64,000 bases of DNA from Rhododendron vialii (lineage: Eukaryota > Streptophyta > Magnoliopsida > Ericales > Ericaceae): contig NC_080561.1 in NCBI RefSeq assembly GCF_030253575.1, positions 11,766,001-11,830,000 of the forward strand, written 5' to 3'. Position 1 is the first letter of the stretch, and each line of letters opens with the position of its first letter. Shown in pieces: positions 22,489 through 34,574 of this stretch. A model generated the notes under the pieces. The model saw nothing but the letters and a program-made list of their open reading frames with translations, searched no databases and was not told the DNA's origin. A program made the translations under genes and the position numbers.

Positions 22489-24040
22489 TTTATTTGGTAA
22501 TAATGTCTTGAGCATTAACCAGGTTAGTGATAAGCCCTCAATAGTATAAATAAATGGGCTTATAGATCCCTATTTTGTCACTCTCGCGTGCGTAACTTGC
22601 TTTAATTAAATGATATTGCGCGGAGTTGGTGTTTTTGGCCCTTTCAGGTTAAAAGTGAAAAATAAGGCGTTTTGAACGCCAAGGAAAACAACTTGGGATC
22701 TTCCAAAGAGCCGAGACCATGTGCACCCCGCTACCAAGTCCCAAGGATTGTTTAAAGAAGTGTCGAAGAGTGTTCGGGAGGTCAAAGGGGCTGTTGGAGG
22801 GAAGAATACAATTCGGAAGCTTTCTGCCAGCGATGTACCTGTACCGATAAAAGCTGTACCTGTACATCGCGGACAGATTTGGTTCAAAATGCTGTGAAAC
22901 AAGCGATGTACCGATACTAGGTTTTCACGATACCGGTACATCCTGGAAAAAAATCTGCGTTTTTGTACCCGACTGCACTTTGACTTGGGGGTATTTTGGA
23001 CCTTTGTAACCCGACTTTGAGGGCCTATAAATACTTTCTAACCTCATTTTAGTAGGTCATCCTTCAATTTCACTTCTCTCTCTACCTCCCTCCTCTCCTT
23101 AGCTCTCACTCTCTCTTCAAAGGAGGTTGATTTCTAGGGTTTGGAGGCTTGTGTTCTTCATTAAAGTTGTAAGTTAACTCAAGATCTTTCTTAATCTAGT
23201 TTTTATTTTCGTTTTTGTGAATGTTTTCGTATCTCTCCTCATTTCCCTTCATGTTTACACCCACTAAGGGTGAGTAGTGTTCAAGGCTTGTCATGGGGTA
23301 ATTTCTACCCCATGATTTAGGTAGTTTAATGGTTTCTCTCATTTCTTGTGCTTAATGTGGTTTGTGAATGGATTAAGTTCATTTTTATGTAACAAAACCT
23401 AGGGTTGTTAACCTCTTTGATTATGTGTAGGCAAGGACTTGATCTCTTGTCACATATAATGCTTGGATCTATGTCACTCTAAGTGTTTGCAAGAATGCCT
23501 CAAAGAACTTGTTAAGCTCTAATCTTTGGTCTAAACCTAGAGATGTTAACTTCTTTGATTGGGTGTAGACAAGTTTTTTTGGCACACCCAATGCTTAGAA
23601 CCATGGCTCTCTTTGTGTTCGATAAAATGCCTAAACGAGTTTTCATCCATTTCCAAACCCCGTTGTATGAGTTAAACTTGATTTTCATGGTTAAATCTTC
23701 CGAGTGGGATCAAATGACAATGACTCTCACTTGAGTTATCAAAGAGAAGCATTGAACGGCCTAAGTTATGGGCGAAATGAACCCCTAGACCTTGCCGCTT
23801 TAATTTCCTGTCAAATTCCATTTTCTAGTCTTCTTGGTAATTAGAATTATCATTACTCAAAAGTTGGCGGTCTCAAAGCCGAACTAAAGGTTGGCGGTCC
23901 TAACGCTAAAAAACCCTTCGTAAAGCAAACCTTTTGGCCTAGCTCCATTGGCTCCCTGTGGATTCGACCTCGGACTTCCGAGTTTATTATGCTACAACCG
24001 ACCTAGCCCTACGCTTGGGGCGCATTCTTATTGCAACACA
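22489..24040. mobile_element. LTR-retrotransposon remnant (probably a Ty3/gypsy LTR), in unit C
   Basis: This stretch of about 1.5 kb is absent from the matching place in unit A, where the same flanks are joined through a different MITE. It has the look of a long plant LTR: a promoter-like part with ctataaatac at about 23030, a CT-rich leader, then long non-coding AT-rich sequence. It ends in a block (gtggattcgacctcggactt, then gcttggggcgca) that I associate with Ty3/gypsy elements. No gag or pol reading frame is present, so it may be a solo LTR. It is a non-coding fossil. Ends are approximate. Confidence 0.5.
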
Positions 24041-25354
24041 CTTTAAGGTCGCAAGCAGTTAGCTGAAGTTCAATGCAAGGCACAAGATGGATTATCAGCT
24101 GAAAGTTTATAGGGCAGAAAGAGGATACAGCCGGCTTGAGAACAAGAAAGAAATGGACACAGGATGATCCTAGTCGGGTATCATGTCTGCTTAACTGAGA
24201 GTTCCGTTTTCTAGGAGTTTTCATTCTGGCTTTCAATAGGGGAAGAGCCAAAGACATTGATCTTGTATGGAACTAGAGATGAACCTATTCATGGCTGATA
24301 AGTTTTTTCAGCAGTTGCATTCCGATTTCCAACCCCATGCTATAATAGTTTTCTAGCAGCAGATTGCTAATTCAAGGAAATGTAGAAGAAAACACTTGAA
24401 TAAACTGCCAACAGTTGAAGCCAGAGCAGCATTTGGTAATAAAAGCAGAATTGGTCATGGTTCTCATTACAGGAGAAGCAAATGGTACATAACCAAAAAA
24501 ACAAAAAAGGTAACCAAAAAAATGCGAAACTAATACAATGAAAATGAGTAACCAATCAAAAAATGCTTAACTATTTTGGGGTTTAAGGCACACTCCTATT
24601 CATAACAAAATCAAAATAAATGCGTACCTAATACCATAAAAATTCATAACCAATGAGCCAAAAAATATGCGTACTATAAACCAAAACTATGTGTACCATG
24701 CTCCAAAACTACATGTACCATCCACATCCAAGGTACACTCTTGAGTAACTAACCAAAAATTGTGTAACACACATCAAAATATGCATAACATACACCAAAA
24801 TATGTGCAACATGTAAATGCATGACATTTCTATGGCACACCTATGTGTACAACAACTTTCGAACATCCCTGAATGGCATGTAAATTGGCTGGACCTAAAC
24901 TGAACTTTGAACACATTTTGGGCACTAATTTGGAGTAAGAAGCATATAAACACACAAACAGAAACATTGTTTTAATAAAGTTCTTTCAATTGAATTGGGT
25001 AAAACCCATGAAGACGCTCAACTACTTTCAATACTACTAGCAATAGTTGAACCAAAAAGTGGCCAAGATATCCAAAATCGCATCTCTAATTATAACATGG
25101 TAATTACACAAACACTGAAATTCTCCATTAACGGAGCACAGTACAACAATCCAACCAAGAATCATGACGACACCATTAACATGGTACCACAACCATGGTA
25201 ATTACACAAATATTGAAGTTCTCCATCAACGGAGCATAGTACAAAAAACCAACCAAGTATCATAACGACAATAGCAAGTTAGCAACACATGGAATCCCAA
25301 AACATACAGACACAGTTTCGTCACAGACAGTGTTTGTTACTCTACAAATATTGA

Positions 25355-27026
25355 TCATGAGAAATACTTAACCACTGACATAACTAAAACTTCTACCTCA
25401 ATGATTAAAGTATCCTTCACTATAAAGCCACTGGATTTGTCCGTTAAATCACTCAGCAACATAAAGCTTTGGAAACCCCAGTCCTCCGTCGAGGCACAGA
25501 ACCAGTTGCTAGCTACAAGAGAAAATGGAAGTAAATCTTAGGGTTTCATAATCGAACATCGAATAGAAAAGCACATATAAGAAAGATATACAACCCTCGG
25601 TTGTGAAAAGATAAGTTGAGTCGAAGGAAGCTTAGGCATTTAAGTATCCTAATTGTTGTATTAGAGACCTGAGATTCAATCTTACTGATTGGGGAATATG
25701 GTCTGGGGAGGTCATTCCTAATCTATAGCCCATAATTATTTGACCAGTAACAGAGGAAAGAAACAGAATGAAAAACAAAAGGTAGAGACATGTATGCAAT
25801 CTCAGTGAACATTTCTCACAGCACAAATATAGATCACCTAGTTTTTCCTGGTGAACACCTAGGACCTGGTCCCTCACACGCAGCTTAAATTTGGCATAAG
25901 ATTTCCAGTTAAGAGGAAGCTTTTCACAATCAGCTACCAAGAAATAGAGGGATAGACTTTCGCCTTTCGCCTTTTCATTTCCTTTGGGATACAACTTTAG
26001 CTTCCTGAATTGGGGACAATCCAGTGATGGACAATTAGGAAACACAAATGGAGAAAAATGCCTCAATACACCGGTTTCAAACTAAAGTTGAATCATTGCA
26101 TACCAATTTTGTCCCCCGATATTAAATTCCTCTGAGTAAAGAGATTGCATACTAATTGCTGAGAAATTATCAACCGTCCACGTATAAGTATTGGCATCAG
26201 GCTCCTTTATCATGGATAGACACTCTCCTTTGCCAGCATATCTAATAACGAAAACCTCCACTCCAAGTAAACAAGAATCATCAAGGAGGTATCCATTGGT
26301 TGATTCCTCGAATGTATCCAGTGAAAGTAACTTAGAGAAACCACATTCAGTCCTCATCCGATGGTAACGCCTTGTTCTACCATCAGAATCTGCAAATAAA
26401 GGAAAACAATCTCATAATAAACTGCTAAATTAGACAGCCTGAAGGTACATCATGAATGAGTTATCTACCTTGTATGGTTAAATACTTGTCCCTTATATGA
26501 TCAAAGATGAAGAATTTAAACTGGACGTTAACCTCCCAACCCTGAGGAAGTTTGTCTGTATCCCTTATTACTAGGTAGAGCGAGATGTGACCATCACTGT
26601 TTCTTTTCTTATTTCCATTTGGATAGAAGCACAATCCCCTAAAACCCATAAGAAAGAAAGTTAAGTCATGTAATTTGTTTATCACTGAATTAGACTGCAA
26701 AAGCAATATTCAATACGTAGAATAATAAATACCACTTATAGCCACCGACTTCAAAATCATCTGATTCATATTTTTCAATCTTCTCTTCGCTGAGTATCGA
26801 GAAAGACTCTATTTTGAAAAGGTAGTGAGCTGGTTGGGCATCTCTTAATGTTCTTAGAACTCCTGCAAAGAATTTCGAAAGCATACACACAGCATGACTG
26901 GAGCACTAGGAAAAATTTCCAAAGATGAAAACACCATATCATTATTAGAGGGCTTGCTCATGCAATATAATCACAGAGTGGATTAAGACGTTCCACCATG
27001 TTTCAGATAGATAAGAAAAACAAGTG

Positions 27027-27083
<57 letters not shown>

Positions 27084-27180
27084 TGTTAGAATATGAGGGA
27101 TTGATAATCACAATGAAGGCATGTATGGGGAACAGAGCAAGAACACTTCACATACCAACTGCATCATCGTTGTTTGACAT
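25355..27180 (-). CDS. MATH/TRAF-like protein, two MATH domains, six exons, intact copy C
   Basis: Join on the minus strand: 27180-27156, 26862-26733, 26638-26469, 26389-26104, 26004-25838, 25512-25355. The sum is 936 nt, which gives 311 residues and TGA. All five introns are GT-AG and every phase fits. The start is MSNNDDAVGVLRTLRDAQPA. Two MATH domains are visible. The first, about residues 18-150, contains HYLFKIESFSIL, FEVGGYKW and FYPNGNKK..HISLYL. The second, about 175-305, contains YTWTVDNFSAI, FNIGGQNWKLKLYPKG, SLSLYFLVAD, NWFCASTEDWG and FMLLSDL. Each domain is split by an intron straight after its GG.(K/N)W motif, a repeated pattern within the gene. MATH domains bind protein partners; plants have many two-domain MATH-only proteins without RING, BTB or protease parts, and this is one of those. 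The partner cannot be told. It is the only open copy of three in a tandem duplication. The name rests on motif recognition, not a search. Confidence 0.87.
27028..27081 (+). repeat. (GA)n microsatellite in intron 1 of the intact MATH gene
   Basis: About 26 GA units between exon 1 (27156) and exon 2 (26862), on the far side of the splice donor. The paralogous tract in unit A differs in length. Confidence 0.95.
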
Positions 27181-29083
27181 CTCTTCAGTCAGCTGTTTCC
27201 TTTGTGCTAAAAGAGCTCGCGACTGTAGCAGATCGAGGCTGATTCAGAATGTAAAGGCTATGGTTGAGGCTGATTTATCTTCAATAACAGGCAACATGAA
27301 GACCGGGACAAATCCATACATAACAAAGAAAATCCAAGGCAAGTACAGAAACAAACAAGCAAACAAGTCTTTTAGCAATAGAACCCATCTAAAGTTCTTC
27401 ATTTGCATTTGCATGTGTACCATGTTAGTTAATAAAACCAACAAGGGAATATCTCCATTCTGTATCTACCAAAAGGTCTTCAAAACAGAAGGAAGAAACA
27501 AGAATAACTCCAACTGCCACTAAAAAAATCAAGCAAAAATACATTTATCAATTGAAGCCTGATTAGGACATCTTACATGTTCAAAACTCCATTCTTCCAA
27601 TTAAAAAAAAAGGGGGGAAAAGAGGCAACTGAAGGTAGATAACATCACAATACCTCCAAATCAAGAAGTTGATCAAGACAAATACAATGACTATTCTTAT
27701 TTCTGAGTATTAGGGTACTACCATACATAAACGAACCTTGATAGGGTTCGTTTTATCCCCCTCAAACCCATGCTACCATATTAATGGCTCCCAAAAATTG
27801 GGAGATTTTGCCATCCCTATTTGCTTCAAGCCACCAACCAAAAAGTTTAGCGCACACTAATAAACCGAGCAAGGAACTTATACGATCTGGCTCTTTTTTG
27901 CTTCTGCAATAAGAATAATTTCTTAGTTAATAGCTGATACCAAATTTCCTATGATTATATATTTCTTCATTACCTTCAGGAGAATCATCCAATCTTGTTA
28001 GTTGACTAAAGTATGGGTGGTTTCTGGAGATCTCTATTTTACCCAAAAGTTCAAGGGATATGGGTTTCATTAAATAGAGATGCATGGGCATTACCATAGC
28101 TTTTCAGGTTGAAACATTATCATCGAAAGTGTATTAACTTTCTAGAGATCTCTGTCATGATATTTCAGGAATAGGATAAATTCGCAGGTAGATTTCACCC
28201 TTGATAAACTTAGCTTGCAAAGCGAGGGTTCCAAGTGCTTATGTTCACATGGTTGAGCTCTCAATTGGTCGATGTGGGACATTAGGATTCTGGTACGAGG
28301 AGGGGTCAGTTCTGCAGACACTAACACATACCAGACAACATAGAACATCACGATTCACGACATACCGCCTACCACCAGTTTTCTCTTTTCTGACGACGAG
28401 GAACCCTATGTGGGAAAATCCCGGGTCTATGCATGTCCCTCCATAGACATAAACTGGTAAAAGCCAAGTTCCATGAGACTTTAGTTATGTTGTACAGGTG
28501 GCCCCAAGGCGTTAAGAGGAGTTGAATACAGGACCTTCACATTCATCCTCAGGTGTGGCCCCTTACCAACAGTTTGTGCTTTGTAGGATGGCAATGACTC
28601 TTGGCGCCGTACTCAAAGTTAAGACTCACAAACAAGTGATTTTCTTCCTTACTGATTCCGGGCTCTTGAAAAAAACCCAAAAAGGACGTTACCTGTGCTT
28701 AGTTGTGTTTCCCCGATGGAGTTTAAAAACCTGTTTGCCAAAAAAATGCATGTGCCAGTGATCCAGTGCATTTTTCTGGTCATTTGATCAGAATCTCGTT
28801 TGTCAAGATTCTCAGTTGATCCAATATCCGAAAAGACACCGAAACATCCAGTGCATTTTTGGGTATAGAGGATTTGAGCCCCAATGCATTCTAACTTTGC
28901 AAAACTCCTCAATTGATTATACACATATCCCATTCTACATTCATTCGTTACATTGTTAACACCTGAGGTCAAAAAAAAAAACACACCCCGTTCTCTTTCT
29001 TTCTTTCGCCTTCCCCCACCCACCCCCCCCTCGATTCACTGCTATTGGTTTCTAGAGGACAAAAATTTCTATACCCAGAAGTT

Positions 29084-29325
29084 TTTTATTTTTATTTTTA
29101 TATTTAGGTGTCCTAGCTAGGTTACGGGCACCTCGACTAATTGAGGGACCATATACCCACTCCACTGGCGATTAGTGGAGCCTCACTTAAAGCCATAGCA
29201 AATACTACTCCGTATGAACCGGCAGTAATGGAGTTGATATCGTCTTAAAAGGTTTCGAACCTACGACCGTAGGAGGTGCAAACGTTTAGTGCGAGGCCTT
29301 GACCACCAAGCAAACCGCTTGGGGT
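29084..29325 (-). mobile_element. tRNA-derived SINE in unit C
   Basis: This is the paralogue of the SINE at 15581, with the same flanking repeat (tttctatacccagaagtt on the left, tttccatacccagaagtt on the right). The A box (tgcttggtgg), B box (gtaggttcgaaacc) and T-rich (A-tail) end are visible. It is about 30 bp longer than the unit B copy. Confidence 0.85.
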
Positions 29326-29738
29326 TTTCCATACCCAGAAGTTGAAGTAGAAAACGATTAATTTCATAACATTTCTTCGATTTTCTGGGTGATCAGTGTT
29401 TACTAATTTTATATCCATTTAAAACTACAAAACTGGCAAAGCATTCACCACCAAAAATATGAAAAAAAGACAAATCAAGAATGTGACAAATAAAGAAATA
29501 CCTGGCAGTGCTGGCACCCAATGCAATGCCAACTGGAAGATGGTGAGCTTCTTGATCCTAAACTGACTCCTGAAGTCCTGATGTTTTTGGAGTCAAAGTT
29601 TGTTTAGGGTTTCTGGGCGGCAAATTATTATGGAGGAAAAGTAGGAACCCACTTTTTGCTGCTTTACTATGCTCATTCATTAGTCTCGGACTCCTTGCTG
29701 GTTAAGAAAAGTCCTTCTCATACTGCAGTGGTAATTGG

Positions 29739-30077
29739 TACGGGTGTTACAAAATCGAAGGACCGAAAAAACGGTCCAATCGGTTAGATTTTCGGACGGA
29801 GTAAGGCTGGTTTTTTTTTCTAGACCGGATCAAACCAAACGACTCTATATTTTATAATAAAAATATGAAATATTTATATAAATATATTTTTTACATATAT
29901 ACATTTTAAATTAAATAGAAATTTAATATTTCGGGTGGATCAAAATTCCCGACCGAATCGAGCCCACCTCGAACCAAACCAAACTCAATCTCAACTGGAA
30001 TTGGTCCTGAAAATATTTAGATCAAACCAAATAGATATCTGAAAATTTCATCACGAGTCGAACCGAAATCACCCATA
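29739..30077. mobile_element. hAT-type MITE in unit C, 339 bp
   Basis: Short ends TACGGGTG and CACCCATA; 8-bp duplication gtaattgg (29731-29738 and 30078-30085). Unit B has the single empty site at 16161-16168. The interior is rich in aaccaaacc/ggttcggt-like words typical of this hAT MITE group. Confidence 0.85.
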
Positions 30078-30225
30078 GTAATTGGCGTCCCCCCACACAA
30101 AAAAGGAGTAATAGGCGTCTTTTGGCCGTTCACTGTCCTTGACGGCTTGACCAATTTAGTTGCATTTCTTAAATTTTGACATGAGAAAAAGTTTCATCCG
30201 GATGACCCGGTAAACTCAACCGTAA

Positions 30226-32870
30226 TTCTCTTCTCGCACACCCCCCACCCCCACCCCACCCCCCCCTCTTCCGAAAATACTCCAGCAGAAATACCCCAAC
30301 CCATTTTCTCATATTTCTCTGTTATTTACTAAATAATCTTTATACACCTTTTTTCATTTTTATTTATTTAATATTATTTAAGTGTTCCAATTTTCAATCC
30401 GATAGAATCGGTCCAAAGATCTTATTTTTTTTTATCATTTTATCTTCAATGGTCATAATAAATTTTTGGCTCTAATGCCTATCAACGAGCACCCTAACGC
30501 TCCTTATTTAATTTCAGATATCTCTTAGGGTGCTCATTGAAAGGTCTTAGAGCCAAAAATTCATTACGACCATTTAGGATGAAATAATAAGAAAAATAAG
30601 ATCTTCGTACCGATTCAAACGAATTGAAATTGGAACACTTATTTTTTTACATAAATTTCTTTTTTATTTAATTTCTTAATCCATTTACGTTATTTAATTA
30701 ATTATTCATTTAACTATTTATTTAGGTCTTTTTATTTATATATTTTACTCTTTATATGTTTTTTTTAATTATTTAATCTACCTAATAAAATACAAGGCGG
30801 TAGGAACCACACAAATATGAGTTGAAAGAAGGCTGAGATTCATTTGATCCAATGACTGATGTATGCTTTCAAACTCTCTTAATAAAACATCCACACTCTT
30901 ACAAATATATTACAAAATGTCATCGGTTCTTTTTACCCACTGCTCGACTTCTGGCGTTGACATAAGAAAATAAAAATATATTACAAAAATGCCCGTACCT
31001 ACAGCACTATCGGGGTGCCATAGGTACGGGCAAACACTAGTATTATATACGTGAGTAAATTTCTTTTTTTTAAAAATTTTATAATTCTTTTATGTTGTTG
31101 AATTTATTAATTTTGTATTTATTTATATCTTTTATCTATTTTATTTCTAACCACTTATTCAGATTTCCTTTTTATCTTCAACTAAAATAGTAATTAAAGT
31201 TTTTTAAAAGTAAAACAAAAAAAACTAGTAAAAGTTTAAAAAAAACTAAAACAGTAATTAAAGCCTTTTAAAAGTAAAACAAAAAAAACTAGTAAAAAAA
31301 ACAGTAATTAAAGTCTTTTAAAAATTTAAAAAAAAACTAGTAAAAAAAGAGAAAAAGAGGACATAAAATCGGGAGGGGGGAGAGGTGGGGAAGCAAATCT
31401 CTTTGCACGCCCCCCCGACACACCCCCGCCCAACCCCACCCCGGACCAAACTACCCCCGGCAATAATTCACTCAACCCACGCCATTTTCTTATTTTTTAT
31501 TTATTTACTTAACAACTTTTATATCTTTTTTTATTTTTATTTATTTAATATTATTTAAGTGTTCCAATTTTCAATCCGGTTGAATCGATGCAACGATCTT
31601 GTTTTTTTTATCATTTTGTCTTCAATGATTATAATGAATTTTTGGCTCGAAGACCTTTCAACAAGTACCCTAAGACTTATTATTTAGTTTCAAGTCTCTC
31701 TTAAGGTGCTTATTGAAAGGCTTTAGAGCCAAAAATTCATTACGACCATTTAGAATGAAATGATAAGAAAAATAAGATCTTCGCACCGGTTCAAACGAAT
31801 TAAAAATCGGAACACTTATTTTTTTACTCTTTATATATATTTTTAAATTATTTAATATTATACCCTGGCAATAATTCAACCCACGTCATTTTCTTATTTC
31901 TTATTTATTTACTTAATAACTTTTATATATTTTTTTATTTTTATTTATTTAATATTATTTAAATGTTCCAATTTTCAATCCGGTTGAATCGATGCAAAGA
32001 TCTTGTTTTTTTTTTATCATTTTGTCTTCAATGATCATAATGAATTTTTGGCTCGAAGGCCGTTCAACAAGTACCCTAAGACTATTATTTAGTTTCAGGT
32101 CTCTCTTAGGGTGCTCATTGAACGGCCTTAGAGCCAAAAATTTATTACGACCATTTAGGATGAAATGATAAGAAAAATAAGATCTTCGTATCGGTTCAAA
32201 CGAATTAAAAATCGGAACACTTATTTTTTTACTCTTTATATGTATTTTTAAATTATTTAATATTATATGCGTGAATAAATTTTTTTATGTTACTGAAATT
32301 TTACTCTTATTTTTTTACTCTTATTAAAATTTTATAATTCTTTTATGTTCTTGAATTCATTAATTTTGTTTTTATTTATTTCTTTTATCTATTTTATTTC
32401 TAACCACTTGTTCAAATTTCTTTTTATCTTTTTATCTTCAACTATAACCACTCATTTAAATTTTCTTTTTATCTTTAATTACAACCACAAATTCAGTAAA
32501 ACAAAAAACTACTAAAAGTAAAAAAAAAATAGTAAAAGTTAAAAGTTAAAAAAAAACAAAAACAGTAATTAAAGTCTTTTAAAAGAAAAAAAACTAGTAA
32601 AAGTTAAAAAAAACTAAAACAGTAATTAAAGTATTTTAAAAGTATAAAAAAATTAGTAAAAGTAAAAAAACAGTAATTATTTACTTTTAAAAAACAAAAA
32701 AAAAACTAATCAAAGTAAAAAAAAAAAAAAAATCGAAAAAGGAGGGGAGGAGGGGCAAAGGGGGAAAAGGTGGTGGGGCCGGGGGGAGGGGGGTGCGAGA
32801 AGAGGCTCCCGGTGGGGAAAGGTGGTGGGGTCCAGAGGGGAGGGGTGTGTCGGGGGGTGCGAAAAGAGGA
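30226..32870. mobile_element. 2.6-kb TIR insertion in unit C with repeated hairpins
   Basis: Unit B joins ggtaactcaac almost directly to ggacaaccaataatgg (16687-16715). In unit C the two are 2.65 kb apart. The ends mirror each other: tctcttctcgcacacccccc at 30227 and ggggggtgcgaaaagagga at 32852. A third, internal copy of the GC-rich end is at 31400-31440. Between them is AT-rich DNA with three hairpins starting aagtgttccaattttcaatc. No protein was recognised; the proline-rich frames at 32690-32900 come from the GC-rich tip. Confidence 0.65.
31456..32270. repeat. Direct repeat, period about 405 bp, with internal hairpins
   Basis: Two units start ggcaataattca (31460 and 31867), and each holds an inverted repeat whose arms contain gatcttgtttttttt and complement, and tttttggctc/gagccaaaaa. 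A third, more diverged hairpin is at 30379-30640. Confidence 0.75.
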
Positions 32871-34250
32871 CCGGACAACCAATAGTGGTATACTATACCA
32901 CATCACCTAGTTCTGCTTGCAACTGAACAAAGAGCAAAAAAATGAATGAGATTTTAAATTCTTCACTTGTGGTGGAAAATGGTGGAATTTTAACCATACC
33001 ATAGTCCATTGTGTGGTATATTCATGCAAAAAAATTAGCTTAATTGAATATTGATAAATCAATCAAAATTTGAATTTAGTTCATATATATGGATGATCTG
33101 ATCCTGTCAAGTTAAACTGTTCATGAACTTCTTTAGAAACAAAAATTTATAAATTTCAATACAACTATCGATGTCCTGTGAAACTAATTTTTTGAATGAG
33201 AATACTACTTTGCAGACTCTACAAGTTGAATGGTTCAAATTGATAATTAATATACTGTGGAGCCCAAAATTATAATAGTGGAAAACCTATGGCTTCCGCT
33301 GCCGATGAAAGGAATTTAATGCCCTGTTATTTCCTTGGGAGTTGAAACTCTATTTTACTTCTTCTTCTTTTTTAAACTGGCAAATTCCATGTTGTCTTTT
33401 GTCTTCTGGGTAAATTGCGTACATAAACAAAAAAAATTACCGAGAAAAGAAATATGGTTTTTTTTAAACAACATGAATGGATTTTCAAAGCCATTCATGA
33501 CAATTTTACTTATTCATTTTGTACAAAGATCAGTTTTATGATCTAAGATTTAATTTTGGCAACCTAAAAAGTAAATTGAATTGGGAGTTTTTTTCCTTGC
33601 AATATTTTTTTTACTGAATAGTATAAATTAACTCTTTCCATATACTAAGGCCCAGGCCTAATTTTTTAACTTGGGCTCATAATTTTACATGAATGGTTAA
33701 TCTCAAAAAATTAACAAAAAACTGGACAAAAGATCGCTGAAAATTACTTGGCTATGTTCTTGTAAACCTATAAGTTTGAAATTTATTTCGATATTTTTTA
33801 TTTTTCGTAATTTTTTTTAGCTTTTCGTTTGTAATTTGGGGTTAATATCTCGACAAGACGAATCGAAAAAGTTAAAAATATTGATCGATGATGAAAAAAT
33901 TCAAATAAGACAACACTTTAGACAGTTGTGATACTTTTTTCGTTTGTACTGAACTTGTTTTTGTTTACCATCATAATTTGATTTTTTTAGACTTTTCCCA
34001 TTGAGACTGATGATTAATCCAACAAATATAATGCTAATTTAACAAAGGATTGTGATTTTGGTATTTCAAAAATTGTTAGAGAGGCTCCAAAACTGAACTG
34101 TATTGATATATAAAACGACATCGTTTTGGAGCCTCTCCGTCAATTTTTGGAGTGCTAAAATCAATTTCCTTTAACAAAAATCAAAAAAGATGAACAAAAC
34201 ACACAAAACAAAAAAGAAAAATAAGTTTACAAGAATGGTGCCTCAATGTC
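32871..34250. other. No gene seen; unit C sequence matching unit B 16700-21200
   Basis: Blocks such as cacatcacctagttctgctt, actctttccatatacta and catgaatggttaatctc match unit B (16720, 20890, 20955). Diverged foldback pieces occur near 33000-33290. A small inverted repeat (gagaggctccaaaactga, then aaacgacatcgttttggagc) lies at about 34078-34150. Confidence 0.5.
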
Positions 34251-34306
34251 CACAAATAATTAATTTAGTCCAAACACCAAAATATTACTTTACTCTTTTT
34301 TTTCTA

Positions 34307-34534
34307 CTCCATCTATCTCTAAATAACTGTCTCGTACAAACAGATGTGCAATTTGTAGATAAAAAAATAAAATATTTTCGTGCATAATTTTTTCAATCTC
34401 TTCACTATGAATTAAATATCTAATTGAGTTCTTTAATTTGGTGCGAAGAAATTGAAAAAAAAAATGTACGAAAGCACTTTTCAAAAAATTGCACATTTTT
34501 CTGTAAAAAAATATTTATTTAGGAACGGAGGGAG
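34307..34534. mobile_element. Stowaway MITE, unit C counterpart of 10464
   Basis: Ends ctccatctatctctaaata and ggaacggagggag lie in flanks shared with unit A (aacaccaaaatattactttac on the left, gatgaaattttgatctt on the right). Confidence 0.8.
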
Positions 34535-34574
34535 TTAGATGAAATTTTGATCTTTGACATTTTCTCGACTGGCA

